From assembly GCF_963259705.1 (NCBI RefSeq), contig NC_081850.1, forward strand, positions 39,145,167 to 39,209,166: a DNA stretch of 64,000 nt, read 5' to 3'. Source of the stretch: Myotis daubentonii. Lineage: Eukaryota; Chordata; Mammalia; Chiroptera; Vespertilionidae. The position numbers were made by a program, and so were the translations under genes. How positions within the stretch are numbered: the stretch's first letter is position 1; each line of letters begins with the position of its first letter. Positions 12,240 to 23,859 of the stretch are shown here, in pieces. Under the pieces are notes generated by a model. That model saw only the letters and a list, made by a program, of their open reading frames with translations. It ran no database searches and was not told where the DNA came from.

Positions 12240-15200
12240 TCCACTCCAGCTTCACCAGAATAAACCTTTACTAGTATCTTGTCTGTTTTATATATTGTAC
12301 TTCTAGGTGAGATTTCTTTTGAGAAGGGGTTTAGGGGCTTTAAAAAAGTGAAAATCAATACGACATGGAAGTGGGAAATTGGGCCTCTTAAACGGTTGTC
12401 CATTGAAATTGTAAAGTCAAAGGAAAGTGAGGTAGGACTTTTTGATGCTGAACTTACTGGCCCTAATGACTATCAATGGCCGCTCAAATTTCCATCATTT
12501 ACATTCAACTATCACCAGTTCACTTTTAAATACTTTTGATTTTCTCAACTTTTTTCTTTCTCTTTTTTAATTGTTCATATATTTTGAACCAGTCAGGAAT
12601 TAATTTTCAAAAGAAACACGTAAATGAATGAAATGCCTTTAAGAAACCCATGTAAATAAAAATACTAATAGAGAAGACTACTGTGAGTATTTTTGTGGTA
12701 CACTGATAGTAGACTTCTCTATGAGCCTGACAGATGTTTGGAAGCAAGAACAACTGTGATAAAGAAAGAAGGTGATTCATGCTAAATAAGCTTTTCAAGT
12801 GAACTGGGTTCTAAAGACAAAATTTGGCAAAGGGTACAAAGCACTTGTGGTAGTAATGCATTGACTTGTGTGAGGAGAATGCCCATGAGGCATAGAAAGA
12901 AGCTATTTTTGAACACACAGAGAAGTATACAAGAAATCGAATGTTTCTACATTTTAAAAGAATTTCTGAAAGTGTGGTCCATGAACGACTCTTGTCTGAA
13001 TCTCTGAATGGTTTCAATGCATTTTCCTGCACCCCAGCCCAGGTACACGGAACCCGGATGTTTAGGGGAATTTGTGGGGTTTTTTTTTTCAGGTGATTAT
13101 TGGGTATGCTGAAGTGTAACAAGCACATGCTTATTTTGAAAGTTTTCTGTATAATAAGTAGCCAAAAAGTTACTTAAGCAAATCTAAGAAGAACCATAAT
13201 AGATGCCTTTGAAATCTTTGCTGGGCTTTAATGGGCTATTTAAAGTTAGGGGCAGTGATTCCTAGAAAGGATTTCATGATCATAATCAATTATTACCTCT
13301 GTGTTTTTCTGATGTTGCTGCTTATGGCCACATTTTCCTAACTTAGAGTTGAACAATTCTAAAGTAAATTTAATCACTGTAGAGACCCAGTTAGCCATTT
13401 TAGATCAATAAAATACTTCCCATCTCTTAGTACTTTCCCCCATGAGCTCTAGATAATTTTTATAAAGTCAATGCTTCATTCTCCCTGTGTTGACACACAT
13501 GGAGGGATCAAATAACAAATATCAAACTGTACACAAAGTATTTATTTTATTTTGTACTTTCCTAAATAAATGAAGCTACTTTAGCTTTGTGGAACTTGGA
13601 TCTAATAACACAGTATATCTATATCTTTATATATTCCACACAAGAAAAAGTTGCAATAATCACTCTATAAACTTTTACCATCTACTCAAACCTAAGCCTT
13701 TTCCTGCCTTTTTAGAACTCAGTAACTAACATCTAATTGAAAATTATTTGTTATTATATTAGTTCAAATGAGATTATAAGTCTCAAGGGAAGACCTGCTT
13801 CTTGCCTAAAACAAACATTCAAAAAAATATCTGGTGATTGATGGACTGAAAATTCTTGTTATCAGTCCTATCTTTAAGTTTTCACTCAAATTTAAACACA
13901 AACACATATGCATATATCATATATACATACAATTATATGCATTAATATATATAATTAATAATACATGATTAAATGTATTTTATCTGATTAATTTATGAAT
14001 TGAATTTAACTATATATGATTCAGTTTAGTTTTATATATATATATATATATCAATCACCACACAAAACACCACCACACTGTCTCGTAGAACTCAACCCGT
14101 CTACCAGCTTTCCTTTAATCCCATTTAGATTGATTCTTTTTTTGTGTGTGTTGAGTTTTATACGACATATAAAGCTTTTTCTTGGTCATTCATACTGACT
14201 CTTAGTTTAAATCCACTTTTTGATGGAAAAGGAGAGGAGGTAATAGAGTTATTATATTGTTATTTTGTGGATAATTACATACATGGTTCCACTGAAGAGA
14301 TTCTCATCAGGAATGCTAAACTCAAGCACTTTGTCCTCTATGTTTCTGTGATACTTTATGTTCTTCATAGCACGTGTCCTTCTAGTTATCTGTATTCACG
14401 TCTGTGTTTTAATCTCCATTAAAGAGTCTCTGATAGGGCCATGTCTTGCTCATCCTCTAACATTCCATGAATATAATAAGCACTCAATAAATGTTAACTT
14501 GGAAAACAGTTCACAGAACCAAAACTTCTATAAATAAAGCCACCAGTATTCTTTGTCTGTACAAGATGTTTCCAATTTTCCTTGCTTCCCTCTGACAAAG
14601 TTTAAAAACAGAATCAAGTTTGCACATGCCTTCTTATAGAATATTCTAGAAAAGAGACAGGTAAGATGAAATTGACAGAAACAAAATGGACACTTAAAGT
14701 CAGCAGGCTTGATATTTGTTTCCTTCTTTCTCACTTGACATTCCAATTATGTCTAAATCATGCTGGAATACAAACCATTGCTATCAATTACTTTCTTTCA
14801 GCAGATCTTATAGAGACAAATGATAGGACTGTGACATCCTTCAGCTTTAGATGGAAATCTCTTGAGCAGCAGAAAACATTAGTGTCCATGGCATAGAACG
14901 ATATGTCCTAGGGAATACACCTGCGCTTCTAAAATGACTAATCTTCTTTCTCCTGTCTTTGGCCATTTTGGTATATATTTTGAGAGAAACCAACTTGTGT
15001 CACATCTCTGCTGGGATATAGTTTTATAATTTGAAGCCATGCAACATATTTTTCCTTTTTAATCTCTACTTTGTGTTTCATTTATGCCTTTACCTCAGCT
15101 AACCAAAAAATGTTGGGACCCTTATTAAGCTCCCTTTAAACAGGATAATTAGATTTTTATTGGGAATATATTATCTGTCTCCCATTCTCAAGAGCAAGCC

Positions 15201-15344
15201 ATTGCTCATTTTTTCTTCACGCTATGGAATACAAATTCTACTGGCACATAGCAATGCGAATAGTTAAAACTTAATGATCACATCCACTGAAAAGAAAGGA
15301 TAATTATGCAATATAGTAGAGGTGCTAATTATCGCTATGATGGC
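12240..15344. other. Unique AT-rich intronic sequence
   Basis: No repeat family was recognised except the (TA)n at 14033-14051 and a possible old tail near 14440-14495 (AGCACTCAATAAATGTTAAC). Scattered open frames of up to 105 aa lack domains and splice context. I see no RNA gene. Confidence 0.5.
14033..14051. repeat. (TA)n microsatellite
   Basis: A short run of alternating T and A. Confidence 0.9.
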
Positions 15345-15440
15345 AATCATATTACAATATATAAATGTATCAAATTAACACATTGTATACCTTAAATTTA
15401 CACAATGTTATATGTCAGATATATTCAATTAAAAAAAAAA
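15345..15440 (+). repeat. L1-like 3' tail
   Basis: CACATTGTATACCTTAAATT followed by ACACAATGTTATATGTCAG and an A-run at 15431-15440 resembles a mammalian L1 3' terminus, as at 11150. Confidence 0.45.
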
Positions 15441-15583
15441 GCACTATCAGTCTTTTGGTGTTTGCCCCATGGATGACTCTCCAAAGGTTATGAACAGACT
15501 ACTTAAAAGCTGCAGTTCTACTTCTTGTCTTGAGGTGTTTAAAAATGATAAGCCAGATGATTATTTTGTGACAAACATAAGTA

Positions 15584-15792
15584 TCTATAATAATAAAAGG
15601 GTAGTATGCTAATTAGACCAGACATCATTCCAGATGTCCTTCCTGATGAAGCTGGGCCAGAAGGAAGCCATCCTGGGTCCCAGGTGCCTGCCAGCAGTGA
15701 GAGGAGGGTCCCGGGTGCCAGAGGGAAGCCCTGGTGGAGCCGGGGGAAGCAAGGCCTACTCTTGCATGAACTTTCGTGCATTGGGCCTCTAG
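15584..15792 (+). mobile_element. Nonautonomous HeliBat-type Helitron (209 bp)
   Basis: The 5' end is TCTATAATAATAAAAGGG, preceded by A (15583). The 3' end is GGGCCTCTAG, followed by T (15793), which is the A/T insertion rule of Helitrons. A subterminal hairpin (TGCATGAA / TTCGTGCA) lies about 10 nt before CTAG. There is no target duplication. The middle is GC-rich unrelated sequence without a Rep/helicase frame, so the copy is nonautonomous. Overlapping opposite-strand open frames here are translations of the element. Confidence 0.93.
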
Positions 15793-18200
15793 TAAATAAT
15801 AAAATCTGGATGAATGAGGGGCATAATTTCAAAACACACTCATTCATTCAGATGCCTTTTTCACATTGACATTTTTCACCTGTGCCATACATGCTCACTG
15901 ACTGATAAATCTCCCTGTAATCTTAGACCTATGACAATTACCAGGCAAAGCTGTATCTACCTTCAGTTTTAGCCACTTGAAGCTTGAAAAGTCTTCCTGA
16001 CTGGCTATCTTCCTTAGTCAAACAGCATAAAGTGGAATCCTACCATTTAAAAATTTACATTATTGAATGTAATGCTACTTATGTAGCACTAATCTATTTG
16101 TGTTCACAGTGTTTAGTAATTTGTGATTCAGAAATAAAATTTGGTAATATTTCTCAAGCAATGAAATTGGTTATGGATAGTGACTTATGACTCCTTCTAA
16201 ACTATACAGGTGGGAAATAGAAAATCCAGTACAACAATAAGGAATAAAAAAGTTTGATCATTTCTTTCAGGTAGTGTATGCCACAGAGCAGAGGTAGGAA
16301 AAAAAGAGACAAAAATAAAAATAAGAATTTAATTGTAATTGTCTCCTATTTTATCTAAATCCATTTGTGTTTTGATAGATCAGTCATATCTTTTTCTACC
16401 TCAAGTAATCTCATTTACAAAAGTTAATTAGTTTTGCCTATCATAATTTGCTTCCAAAGAAATTCCCTTTCAAATTCCTATTCTTGGAAGGTGGTTTCAT
16501 AACAGGGAATTTAAAGGCATGGTATCAAAGTCACAAAGGTTAAAATGAAGAGATGAATGGTTTATTCACGCCTTTACGATAATAAAACAATAAGCTACTT
16601 AGCTGGATATGCACATTTATAGTTTGTGGGCCTATTTTATTTAACAACCTATAAATTAAAAATTTTTAATCATATTTAAATCAGCAAAGTAACTGAAAAG
16701 TAAAAATTATGTATGTTTCCTATAGTCAACTCTATATGTACAATCATACCTATTTAGGTCAGTTTGTTTATATAAAGAAATAGTTACGCATTTATATTTA
16801 TTTATAGTGAACCATGTACCAAACTCTGTCGGGCTTTGCTAGAAATCAAAGAAGAAATCCTCCGTGGTGAATGAAGTCTAGGTGGGCTAATTCTTTTTTT
16901 AGCGTAAAGAAAGCAGCACACTACTGCAAAATCATGTTCTTTGGAAATAATTCTTTAAATTGGCTGCACATGTGTGGTTAGACAACTTCATTTCAAGCTA
17001 AATAAGCATGATTAATTCTGGCAGTTATTCAGATGGCACACGGAAACATTCCAAACTCATTTTATCATGATAAATGTATAATAGCTTTCCTGGAGTAGCA
17101 AGAACATACTTTAACTGTAACATTTTAAAAATATTTCTTTAAAACCTTAACATTCTAGGTTTAAATAATTCCCAAGATATGAGATTATATCTTAATTCTT
17201 TCTCTCCACACTAGTTATGTGCATGACTTCATATTCTTTGATAATCAGTCATGGTTCATATGTTTGTATAGATCCCATACAGATTGTGCTCTTGCATATA
17301 TTGACCATAGAATAATGAGAACTAAAGCTAACTTTAGTTTTAAAAGTAAAACTGACAAGTAAGGTTAAAGGGGCATGGGATTTCTGACTCTTAATTTGCA
17401 GGTTTGGGTATAATGGTCTGGGTCAGTTAAGGAAAAGAATTCGCATGAGGAGGGTTGATCAGCTTGGACACTGGTTTACAACTTGGAATGCACTGATTTT
17501 ATCTTTTGGAATACACAGAATAATTAAAAAAAAATCAGGAAATTACAATACGAAGAGGCAGCTGAGGGTAGCTTAAGTGTTTAAAAGAGAGTACCTCTAT
17601 ATGAGAAACACTCAGGTGCATACCAAAAAACATCCCAGGGAATTTTTATAGTACACCAGAAAGAACCCTGATCTGAGCTCATGAGCTGTGTGACCTTGCA
17701 AAGCATTTAATTTCTCTATGTATCTGTATCCTAGGCTAAATAATATGAGGTCCCACCCACCTCTAACATGTGTAACAGTTCTCTGTTATTAAAACAGAGT
17801 CAGGAGCAGCAACTTACCAAATATTTTAACATTTTCAAGGTTCAAAACCCAAAATAATGAAAAAAAATAGACACTAGCTACAGTCTTTCATTGTGTATAG
17901 GCCAAGAAAACCTGAAATGCCAAGATGAACACCTTGCTTCTTCATTAGTTTCCTGAAAAGAAACATGCACCATGAACCCAACCTTGTACCTACTTTATAG
18001 AAATACAACAAAATAATTGCAAGCACTAGGAAGCAAAAAATAAGCCAAAAATAAAAACTGCATCAATTCTTTAGTTATTGCAGAAAAAGGAACAAATTGC
18101 AAAATTTAAATCAATGAGAACTATGGCTAAAGCAAAGCACAGTTGAGGATCTTTAACTCTTGTTGGTAATAGATATGGAGGCATTTGGGCAAATGTTTTT

Positions 18201-18202
<2 letters not shown>
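15793..18202. other. Unique intronic sequence with one MIR relic
   Basis: AT-rich sequence without recognised genes. A sense MIR relic is visible at about 17655-17790 (GAGCTGTGTGACCTTGCAAA, TAATTTCTCTATG). Confidence 0.5.

Positions 18203-18252
<50 letters not shown>
18203..18252. repeat. (TC)n microsatellite
   Basis: A perfect 25-unit TC run; purine/pyrimidine asymmetric. Confidence 0.98.
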
Positions 18253-18257
<5 letters not shown>

Positions 18258-18682
18258 TATTCCCTTAGTTATAAAGTGGGCCAATATTTACTATAAAGAA
18301 GAAAAGAAATTTAATTAAATTTGCTAGCAAGCAAACTTCAATTTTGTTCTTATAAAAATTAGCTTTTAGAAAAAGTAACAAAAGCTTTAACAGGGCTTAA
18401 AATAACTACCAGTATTTGCAGTGTTGAGCTAGAGGCCCCATGCTTTTTGTTATTCCTCCTCTCATATATTTTGGTTCATGCACCTGCCCGCTGAGGGTGC
18501 TGATTTAATGGCTCACCTGGAGGGCTGGGCTGCTGGCTGAGACAAGGAAAGAATGGGGAGAGAAAAGACGGTATTGGGCTGCCATGATGCATCTCTTACT
18601 TTAAGGCAGACTGGGTGACAGAGAGGTGGAGGGGAAAGTGTCCTGAAGTAGGCAAGCTCACCTGTCACTTTTATTATTATAA

Positions 18683-19144
18683 CTAGAGGTCCGGTGCACA
18701 AAAATTTGTGCACTCAGGGCCTATGCCCTCTTGCAGTCTGGGACCGCTTGGAGGATGCCCACCTGCTGGCTTAGGCCCGCTCCCTGGGGGATCGGGCCTA
18801 AGCTGGCAGTCACACATCCATCTGGCAGCCTGGCAGCCCTCGGGGGATGTCCACTTACCAGCAGGGAGCAGACCTAAGATGCAGTTGGACATCCTTAGTG
18901 CTGCTGAGGAGGCAGGAGAGGCTCCCGCCACCACCGCTGTGCTGGCAGCCATCAGCCTGGCTTGTGGCTGAGCAGAGCTCCCCCTGTGGGAGCGCACTGA
19001 CCACCAGGGGACAGCTCCTGCATTGAGAGTCTGCCCCCTGGTGGTCAGTGTGTGTGACCCTGGTTAGGGTCAATATGCAAATTGACCCTAACCAGTTGTT
19101 CTGCTGTTAGGGTCAATTTGCATATTACCCTTTTATTATATAGG
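18683..19144 (-). mobile_element. HeliBat-type Helitron (first of a tandem pair)
   Basis: Read on the minus strand, it starts near 19144 with a TC-like end (CTATATAATAAAAGGG, first base mutated). It ends CCTCTAG at 18683, followed by T. The 3' subterminal hairpin GTGCACAAA/TTTGTGCAC lies at about 18691-18713. The interior contains two strong inverted repeats (18995-19010 with 19035-19050, and 19060-19074 with 19081-19095). There is no coding frame for Rep or helicase. Confidence 0.9.
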
Positions 19145-19657
19145 CTAGAGGCTTGGTGCATGGGTGGGGGCAGGTTGGTTTGCCCTGAAGGATGTCCCTG
19201 ATCAGGGTGGGGGTCCCGGTGGGGTGCCTGGACAGCCTGGGTGAGGGGCTGATGGGTGTTTGCAGGCTGGTCACACCCCCTTCAGGGTGGGGGTCCCCAC
19301 TGGGGTGCCTGGCCAGTCTGGGTGAGGGGCTGAGGACCGTTTTCAGGCTGGCCAAGCCCCCCAGCGACGGAAACTCCCAGCCTCTCCTTTTTTTCTTTTA
19401 TTCTGGGATTTATTTACCTTCTATAATTGAAACTTTGTAGCCTTGAGTGGAGCTCAGAGCTGGCCAGGGTGGGCGGGAAGCTTGGCTTCCTCCATCACTG
19501 GGGCAATCAAGCCTCCTGCTTGCTCCAGCTCCGTGGCTGCCGGCTGCCATCTTGGTTGGGTTAATTTGCATATAGTCTCTCTGATTGGCTGGTGGGTGTG
19601 GTTTAAGGCGTAGCAAAGGTATGGTCAATTTGCATGTTTGTCTTTTATTAGTGTAGA
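19145..19657 (-). mobile_element. HeliBat-type Helitron (second of a tandem pair)
   Basis: On the minus strand it begins TCTACACTAATAAAAGAC (19657 downward) after an A and ends GCCTCTAG at 19145, directly abutting the neighbouring Helitron. The AT-rich 5' end carries GCAAATTGACC, typical of the family. The interior is GC-rich and has an internal direct duplication with 80-bp spacing (from 19203 and from 19283). Nonautonomous. Confidence 0.9.
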
Positions 19658-19712
19658 TTACAACCTTGTCTACTTACTAGATTTACTCTGAGCACTTAAA
19701 AAACATATACGT

Positions 19713-19773
<61 letters not shown>
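19713..19773. repeat. Compound (AC)n(AT)n microsatellite
   Basis: AC units up to about 19735 pass directly into AT units. The array abuts the left (tail) end of a Ves SINE, from whose A-rich tail it may have grown. Confidence 0.95.
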
Positions 19774-19776
<3 letters not shown>

Positions 19777-19973
19777 TATTGACTTCAGAGAGGAAGGGAG
19801 AGGGAGAGAGAGATAGAAACATCAATGGTGAGAGAGAATCATTGACCAGCTGCCTCCTGCCCGCCCCACATTGGGGATTGAGCCCACAACCCAGGCATGT
19901 GCCCTGACCAGGAATCGAACCATGACCTCCTGGTTCATAGGTCGATGCTCAACCACTGAGCACACTGGCCAGA
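19774..19973 (-). mobile_element. Ves SINE
   Basis: Reversed Ves body (AGAGAGGAAGGGAGAGG, GCTGCCTCCTGC, CATGTGCCCTGACCAGG) ending in a reversed tRNA head CAACCACTGAGCACACTGG. One base appears lost in the usual GAGCCACACTGGCC. Confidence 0.9.
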
Positions 19974-20846
19974 CTACTGTGAGCTTTTTGAGGGTAGAAA
20001 TAGTACGTTATTCTTTTCTACATTTCAGTGTGTGACACAGAGTAAACACTTATGGTAGAATTATAAAAGGCATGAATAAAAGATCCCCATCTTCTCTGGG
20101 GTTCCTTTCTCTTTCTGGTTTCATGTGTTAGGAAAATTGATCAGGTTAGGAAGTTCCTTATTTAAAACCTCAATGTCTCCCTTGAGTTTTCCCCCTTCAA
20201 CTCATTCACATCCTGAAAATAAATTACTTTCATCTAATAATCTGTGAGTGCCTGGACCCCACAATTCACTGAATGGAACCTCACGGGGAGAAGAGGGCTA
20301 TGAAGGGAAGTCCTCCGTGAGGCTGGGACGTTGGGTTACTGAAAGCAGCACTGGGGGGCTGACAGATGAAGGAAAGGACATGAGGGATTCAAGAGGTGTT
20401 TATACAGCGCCAGAGTGGTTACCTTTTCAGAGATTCCCCTTCCCAAGCCAGTTTAGAGGGATTTGACAGCACAGGCTGCCAATTGTTTCTGTAAGCATTT
20501 AGCATTTGTAAATCAGCTTAGTGATGCTGGTGTTTGTGGCCAAGCCTGGAAGCGGCACATCCCAGCTTCTCCCAAGTTACTAGCCTGCACTAACTGGTCC
20601 AGGTTAGCTGTGCTGATGAAGAAAAGAGAAAGGCCCCCAGGCCCCTTCTTCCCCTCATCCTCTTTATCATCAGTGTGGTCTAGCACAGCTTTTACAGAAT
20701 ATTCTGCTTCATAGGACTTTTAGAGTATGTTCCCTGGCTCTTTCCCACCAGCCTCCCATGTCTTCATCAACTAACCCCTCTCTTCCAAGCTTGGAACACA
20801 AGCTTTGCACTCATAGGTCCCCTATGGAGCCTGGTAAATTACCTAC
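19974..20846. other. Intron next to the 175-nt TRPM3 exon
   Basis: Unique sequence immediately downstream of the exon in transcript direction. No repeat was recognised. Two plus-strand open frames at 20248-20466 and 20463-20714 have no domain and lie antisense to TRPM3. Confidence 0.5.
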
Positions 20847-21021
20847 CCGCCTTCTTCTGAATATTTATGTCCAAACGCTAGGATGTCGGATGCCCGTCCA
20901 CTCCCATCGCAGACAACAACTGGCACCGGAGGGGTGTCTCGAAGGTACTCCAAGACAATTGAGATCACATTGGGTCCTCCTTCCACAATGAGCGCCACTA
21001 CTGGAACGCCTTGACCGATTC
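20847..21021 (-). CDS. TRPM3: TRPM3 coding exon, N-terminal TRPM homology region (175 nt)
   Basis: This is the second of three exons in transcript order. The acceptor is TGCAG at 21026-21022, preceded by a long pyrimidine-rich tract on the minus strand (purines on plus, 21030-21066). The donor is GTAGGT at 20846-20841. It enters in phase 1: its first two bases complete AGA, arginine. It leaves in phase 2. It encodes [47 protein letters not shown] and KYSEEG. The [11 protein letters not shown] motif is a hallmark of the TRPM homology region, a nucleotide-binding-like fold. [16 protein letters not shown] and [11 protein letters not shown] are TRPM3-type; TRPM1 has different residues at these points. 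Length and phases are intact, with no stop or frameshift. Confidence 0.97.
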
Positions 21022-21069
21022 CTGCATTAAAAAAGGAAAAGAAAAGGAAAAAAGAGAAAAGAACACAAA

Positions 21070-23289
21070 GCCAGCAAACCAAAGAAACAAAAAAGAGAAA
21101 CAAAAAGCACAAACTAAAATTACTGAGCACAGGGGGAGGTAACAACATACTAGTATGAGGGGATAAAAAATACTGAGGGAAAATTTACAGAAAGTCCTTT
21201 AGCAGAATGTTCCCACCAGAAAGTCTATTTGATTTTGCCCTTTCCCAACAATTACCAGATGCTGGGGTCAGTTAAGACACCGATGACCATACTTGATAGG
21301 CAAGGGCATAGTGAGAAGAGGAGAGAAAGGAATTGATCAGTAGATGAAGCATTAGACTAGCAGCCAAAGATTGGAAGATAAAGGAGATGTTAAGCAAGTC
21401 TTGTATGTATTCAATGGTTCAGTTTGTTATATGGAAAATGGGAAGTTAAAATGCCACCTTCTGGAAGTTATCACAGTGGTAATGCCTAAATGATTCTTTT
21501 TATTAAACACTATGAAAATCAGTTGATGGCATATTTTAACTTGTTGAATCAACCACTGGGTAAGTAATGGGCTTATTTCTGACCATAAATGATCAGTTTG
21601 ATAATTGATTCTAAACAGCATAATAGTCATAACAGGTACCAGGGGACATGGCATCTACCATCTGCCACTATTGCATCTTTCACTATTGAGCAAGGTGCCA
21701 GGCACATGATGGTTGGTCAGTAAACATTTTCAGAATTCAGTGGTTTCACAGATCTTCCTTAAAGGATTTAAACTATGCATGCTGTACCAAAATATATTGC
21801 TATTTTCAAGTAAAAATTCCCTTAACATCAGACTTACATATGGTCCAACCTAACATATTAAAGACAAATATTAAAAACAAATGTCCATAAGAGGCATAAG
21901 AAATAAAATTCATTTTAAGTATCATGTCAAGCATTATCTTTATTCACTGAGTAACTTCCTTTTATTCAATTTGGGATCACTGTATTTTCTCATTCAACCT
22001 TCTCAGAATAGTTAGGTCATTGAGCAGAAGCATGATAATAAGATGGTTTTGTAGGTACACAAAGCAGTTATCTTAAAAGAAAACTAATCAAGATTCTGTA
22101 CCACTTCTATAAATAGGAATTAAAATAAGCTTTTAGTCATCTCAGTTCTCCCTCTTCCCCCTTTTGCTATGGTTTTATCTTATATCAAGAAACTGCTTCC
22201 CCGTGAGAAATAATGGTCTGGGGTTTGGTTTCTCGCTCCATTGATAAGATATTTTACTTGACTTGTGTGTGACCTGCTTTACTTCTAAATCAGTTTTTCA
22301 TCTTGTGCTTGATTTTCATCTTACAGGAGTGGTTCGAAATGCCAGTTATACACAAATGGGTGCTGTTTTAAATCAAGTGTACCACCCCCCCGAAAATTGT
22401 TGCTCAAGGCAAGATGCCAAGATTTCTTTTTGTTCCCCAGAGGAAATTGGGAGAGAGGGAGAGAGAGGGATGACTCATGGTCCCATCAGAGTTTTCTGGG
22501 TGTGGAGAAGTTTTGAGAGTTACTCCTTCAAATCCAAGGAGAAGGACGTGAAAGGTCATGCTGCTCCCCTTTGATCCAGAAGCCCTTCATGACTCCCACA
22601 CAAGGTTGCTTGGAAGCTCTGTTTGGGTGTCTGTGATGAAGACCCTGCCCCCATTGCTGCTGACTATGACGACTAAGTACATTCCTCTTGAAAGGCACTT
22701 GGGACATTAACCTCTTAGACTATTTTTTAGAGAGTAGGATCTTCAAATACCTTCATGAATCTGATAACAGCTAGTGATTCATTCTCCAGAAAAATAATTG
22801 CACATAAGGACAATCACAAAAAGTATTTGTATGCCATTTCAAGGCTTTCATGGATCTTTGACGCCTATTCATGAACAACTTGCTAATGGACTCTTCCATA
22901 ACCCCACCCTAAATTAAACACATTGACATATCTGCAGAGAACATCGGCTTGTGTTCTTTTATGAAGCTCACTGAAGCCTGTCAGACAAGTTCTGGGATGG
23001 ATTTTCAAACAAAACTCTATGCCCAGGGAAACTATATCATGTTAAGGCTGCCCATTTGCATTGATTGACTTTACTTTCCAGGATGAAGTACAATCTACAG
23101 GTTTCTTTCCTCCCTCCCTTCATTTCTCTTCCTTGATTTTGTTTCTTCTGTTCACACTTTCTTTTCTACATTACATTTTAGATATAGAGTATTAAAAGAA
23201 ATTAACTAAAGAAATTCACAAATTTACAAAATAATATCTGTAGTATATGACTTCATTAGTAAAGAAAAAGCTTTTTAAAATATTAAGAA
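21070..23289. other. Unique intronic sequence
   Basis: No repeat family was recognised. A 103-aa plus frame at 22263-22574 with a GAGAGAGGGAGAGAGAGG run has no known domain, no flanking splice pair I trust and lies antisense to TRPM3. A short MIR/L2-like tail may be present near 21685-21735. Confidence 0.45.
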
Positions 23290-23294
23290 TATAC

Positions 23295-23327
<33 letters not shown>

Positions 23328-23342
23328 TATACATATATATAT
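23290..23342. repeat. (TA)n microsatellite
   Basis: Imperfect TA array with a few C and G interruptions, adjoining the tail side of a Ves SINE. Confidence 0.95.
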
Positions 23343-23548
23343 GATTTCAGAGAGGAAGGGAGTTGGAGAGAGAGATAGAAACATCAATGATGAGAGAGAA
23401 TCATTGACTGGCTGCCTCCTGCATGCCCAACACTAGAGACTGAGCCTTCAACCTGGGCATATGCCTTGACCGGGAATCAAATTGATCCCCTCCTGGGGAT
23501 CAATCCCACAATCTGGGCATGTGCCCTTGAGCAAAATCAGTTAGGGCA
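23343..23548 (-). mobile_element. Ves SINE, rearranged head
   Basis: The reversed body is typical (AGAGAGGAAGGGAGTTGG, CTGCCTCCTGCATGCCC). The right part repeats the 'tctgggcat(a)tgccctgacc' segment twice (near 23451-23473 and 23512-23531) around an inserted GATCCCCTCCTGGGGATC palindrome, and the tRNA head is reduced to CAGTTAGGGC. Confidence 0.8.
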
Positions 23549-23639
23549 AGAATGGCATATTTTTTTAGTGTTGACATAAAGAAAACATTCTGGGAATCTA
23601 CTGCAGATACAGCTGGATGCCCAGGGCCATGACCATTTT

Positions 23640-23859
23640 TTTTTCTTTAAGATATATTTTTTATTGATTTTTAGAGAGGAAAGGAGAGGGATAGAGCTAT
23701 GGAAACACTGATGAAAGAGAAACATTGATTGGTTGCCTCCTGCATGCCCCCTACTGGGGATTGAGTCTGCAACCCTGGCATGTGCCCTGACAGGAGTCAA
23801 ACTGGTGACCTCTTGGTTCATGGGTCGATGCTCAACCACTGAGCAACACCAGCTGGGCT
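23640..23859 (-). mobile_element. Ves SINE
   Basis: Reversed body with ATTTTTTATTGATTTTTAGAG at the tail side and CAACCACTGAGCAACACC in the head. Flanks share ACCATTTT (about 23632-23639 and 23860-23867), a probable target duplication extended by T-rich sequence. Confidence 0.88.

Noticed and set aside
15539..15869. Overlapping frames of 102 and 87 aa on both strands
   Set aside because: Both cover the Helitron at 15584-15792; no Rep or helicase motifs and no splice context.
18683..19073. GC-rich frames suggesting a gene (104, 87 and 72 aa)
   Set aside because: They are inside a nonautonomous Helitron and lack any captured exon that I can recognise.
22263..22574. 103-aa frame considered as a processed gene copy
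   Set aside because: No recognised domain, no poly(A) or target duplication found, and it is antisense in an intron.
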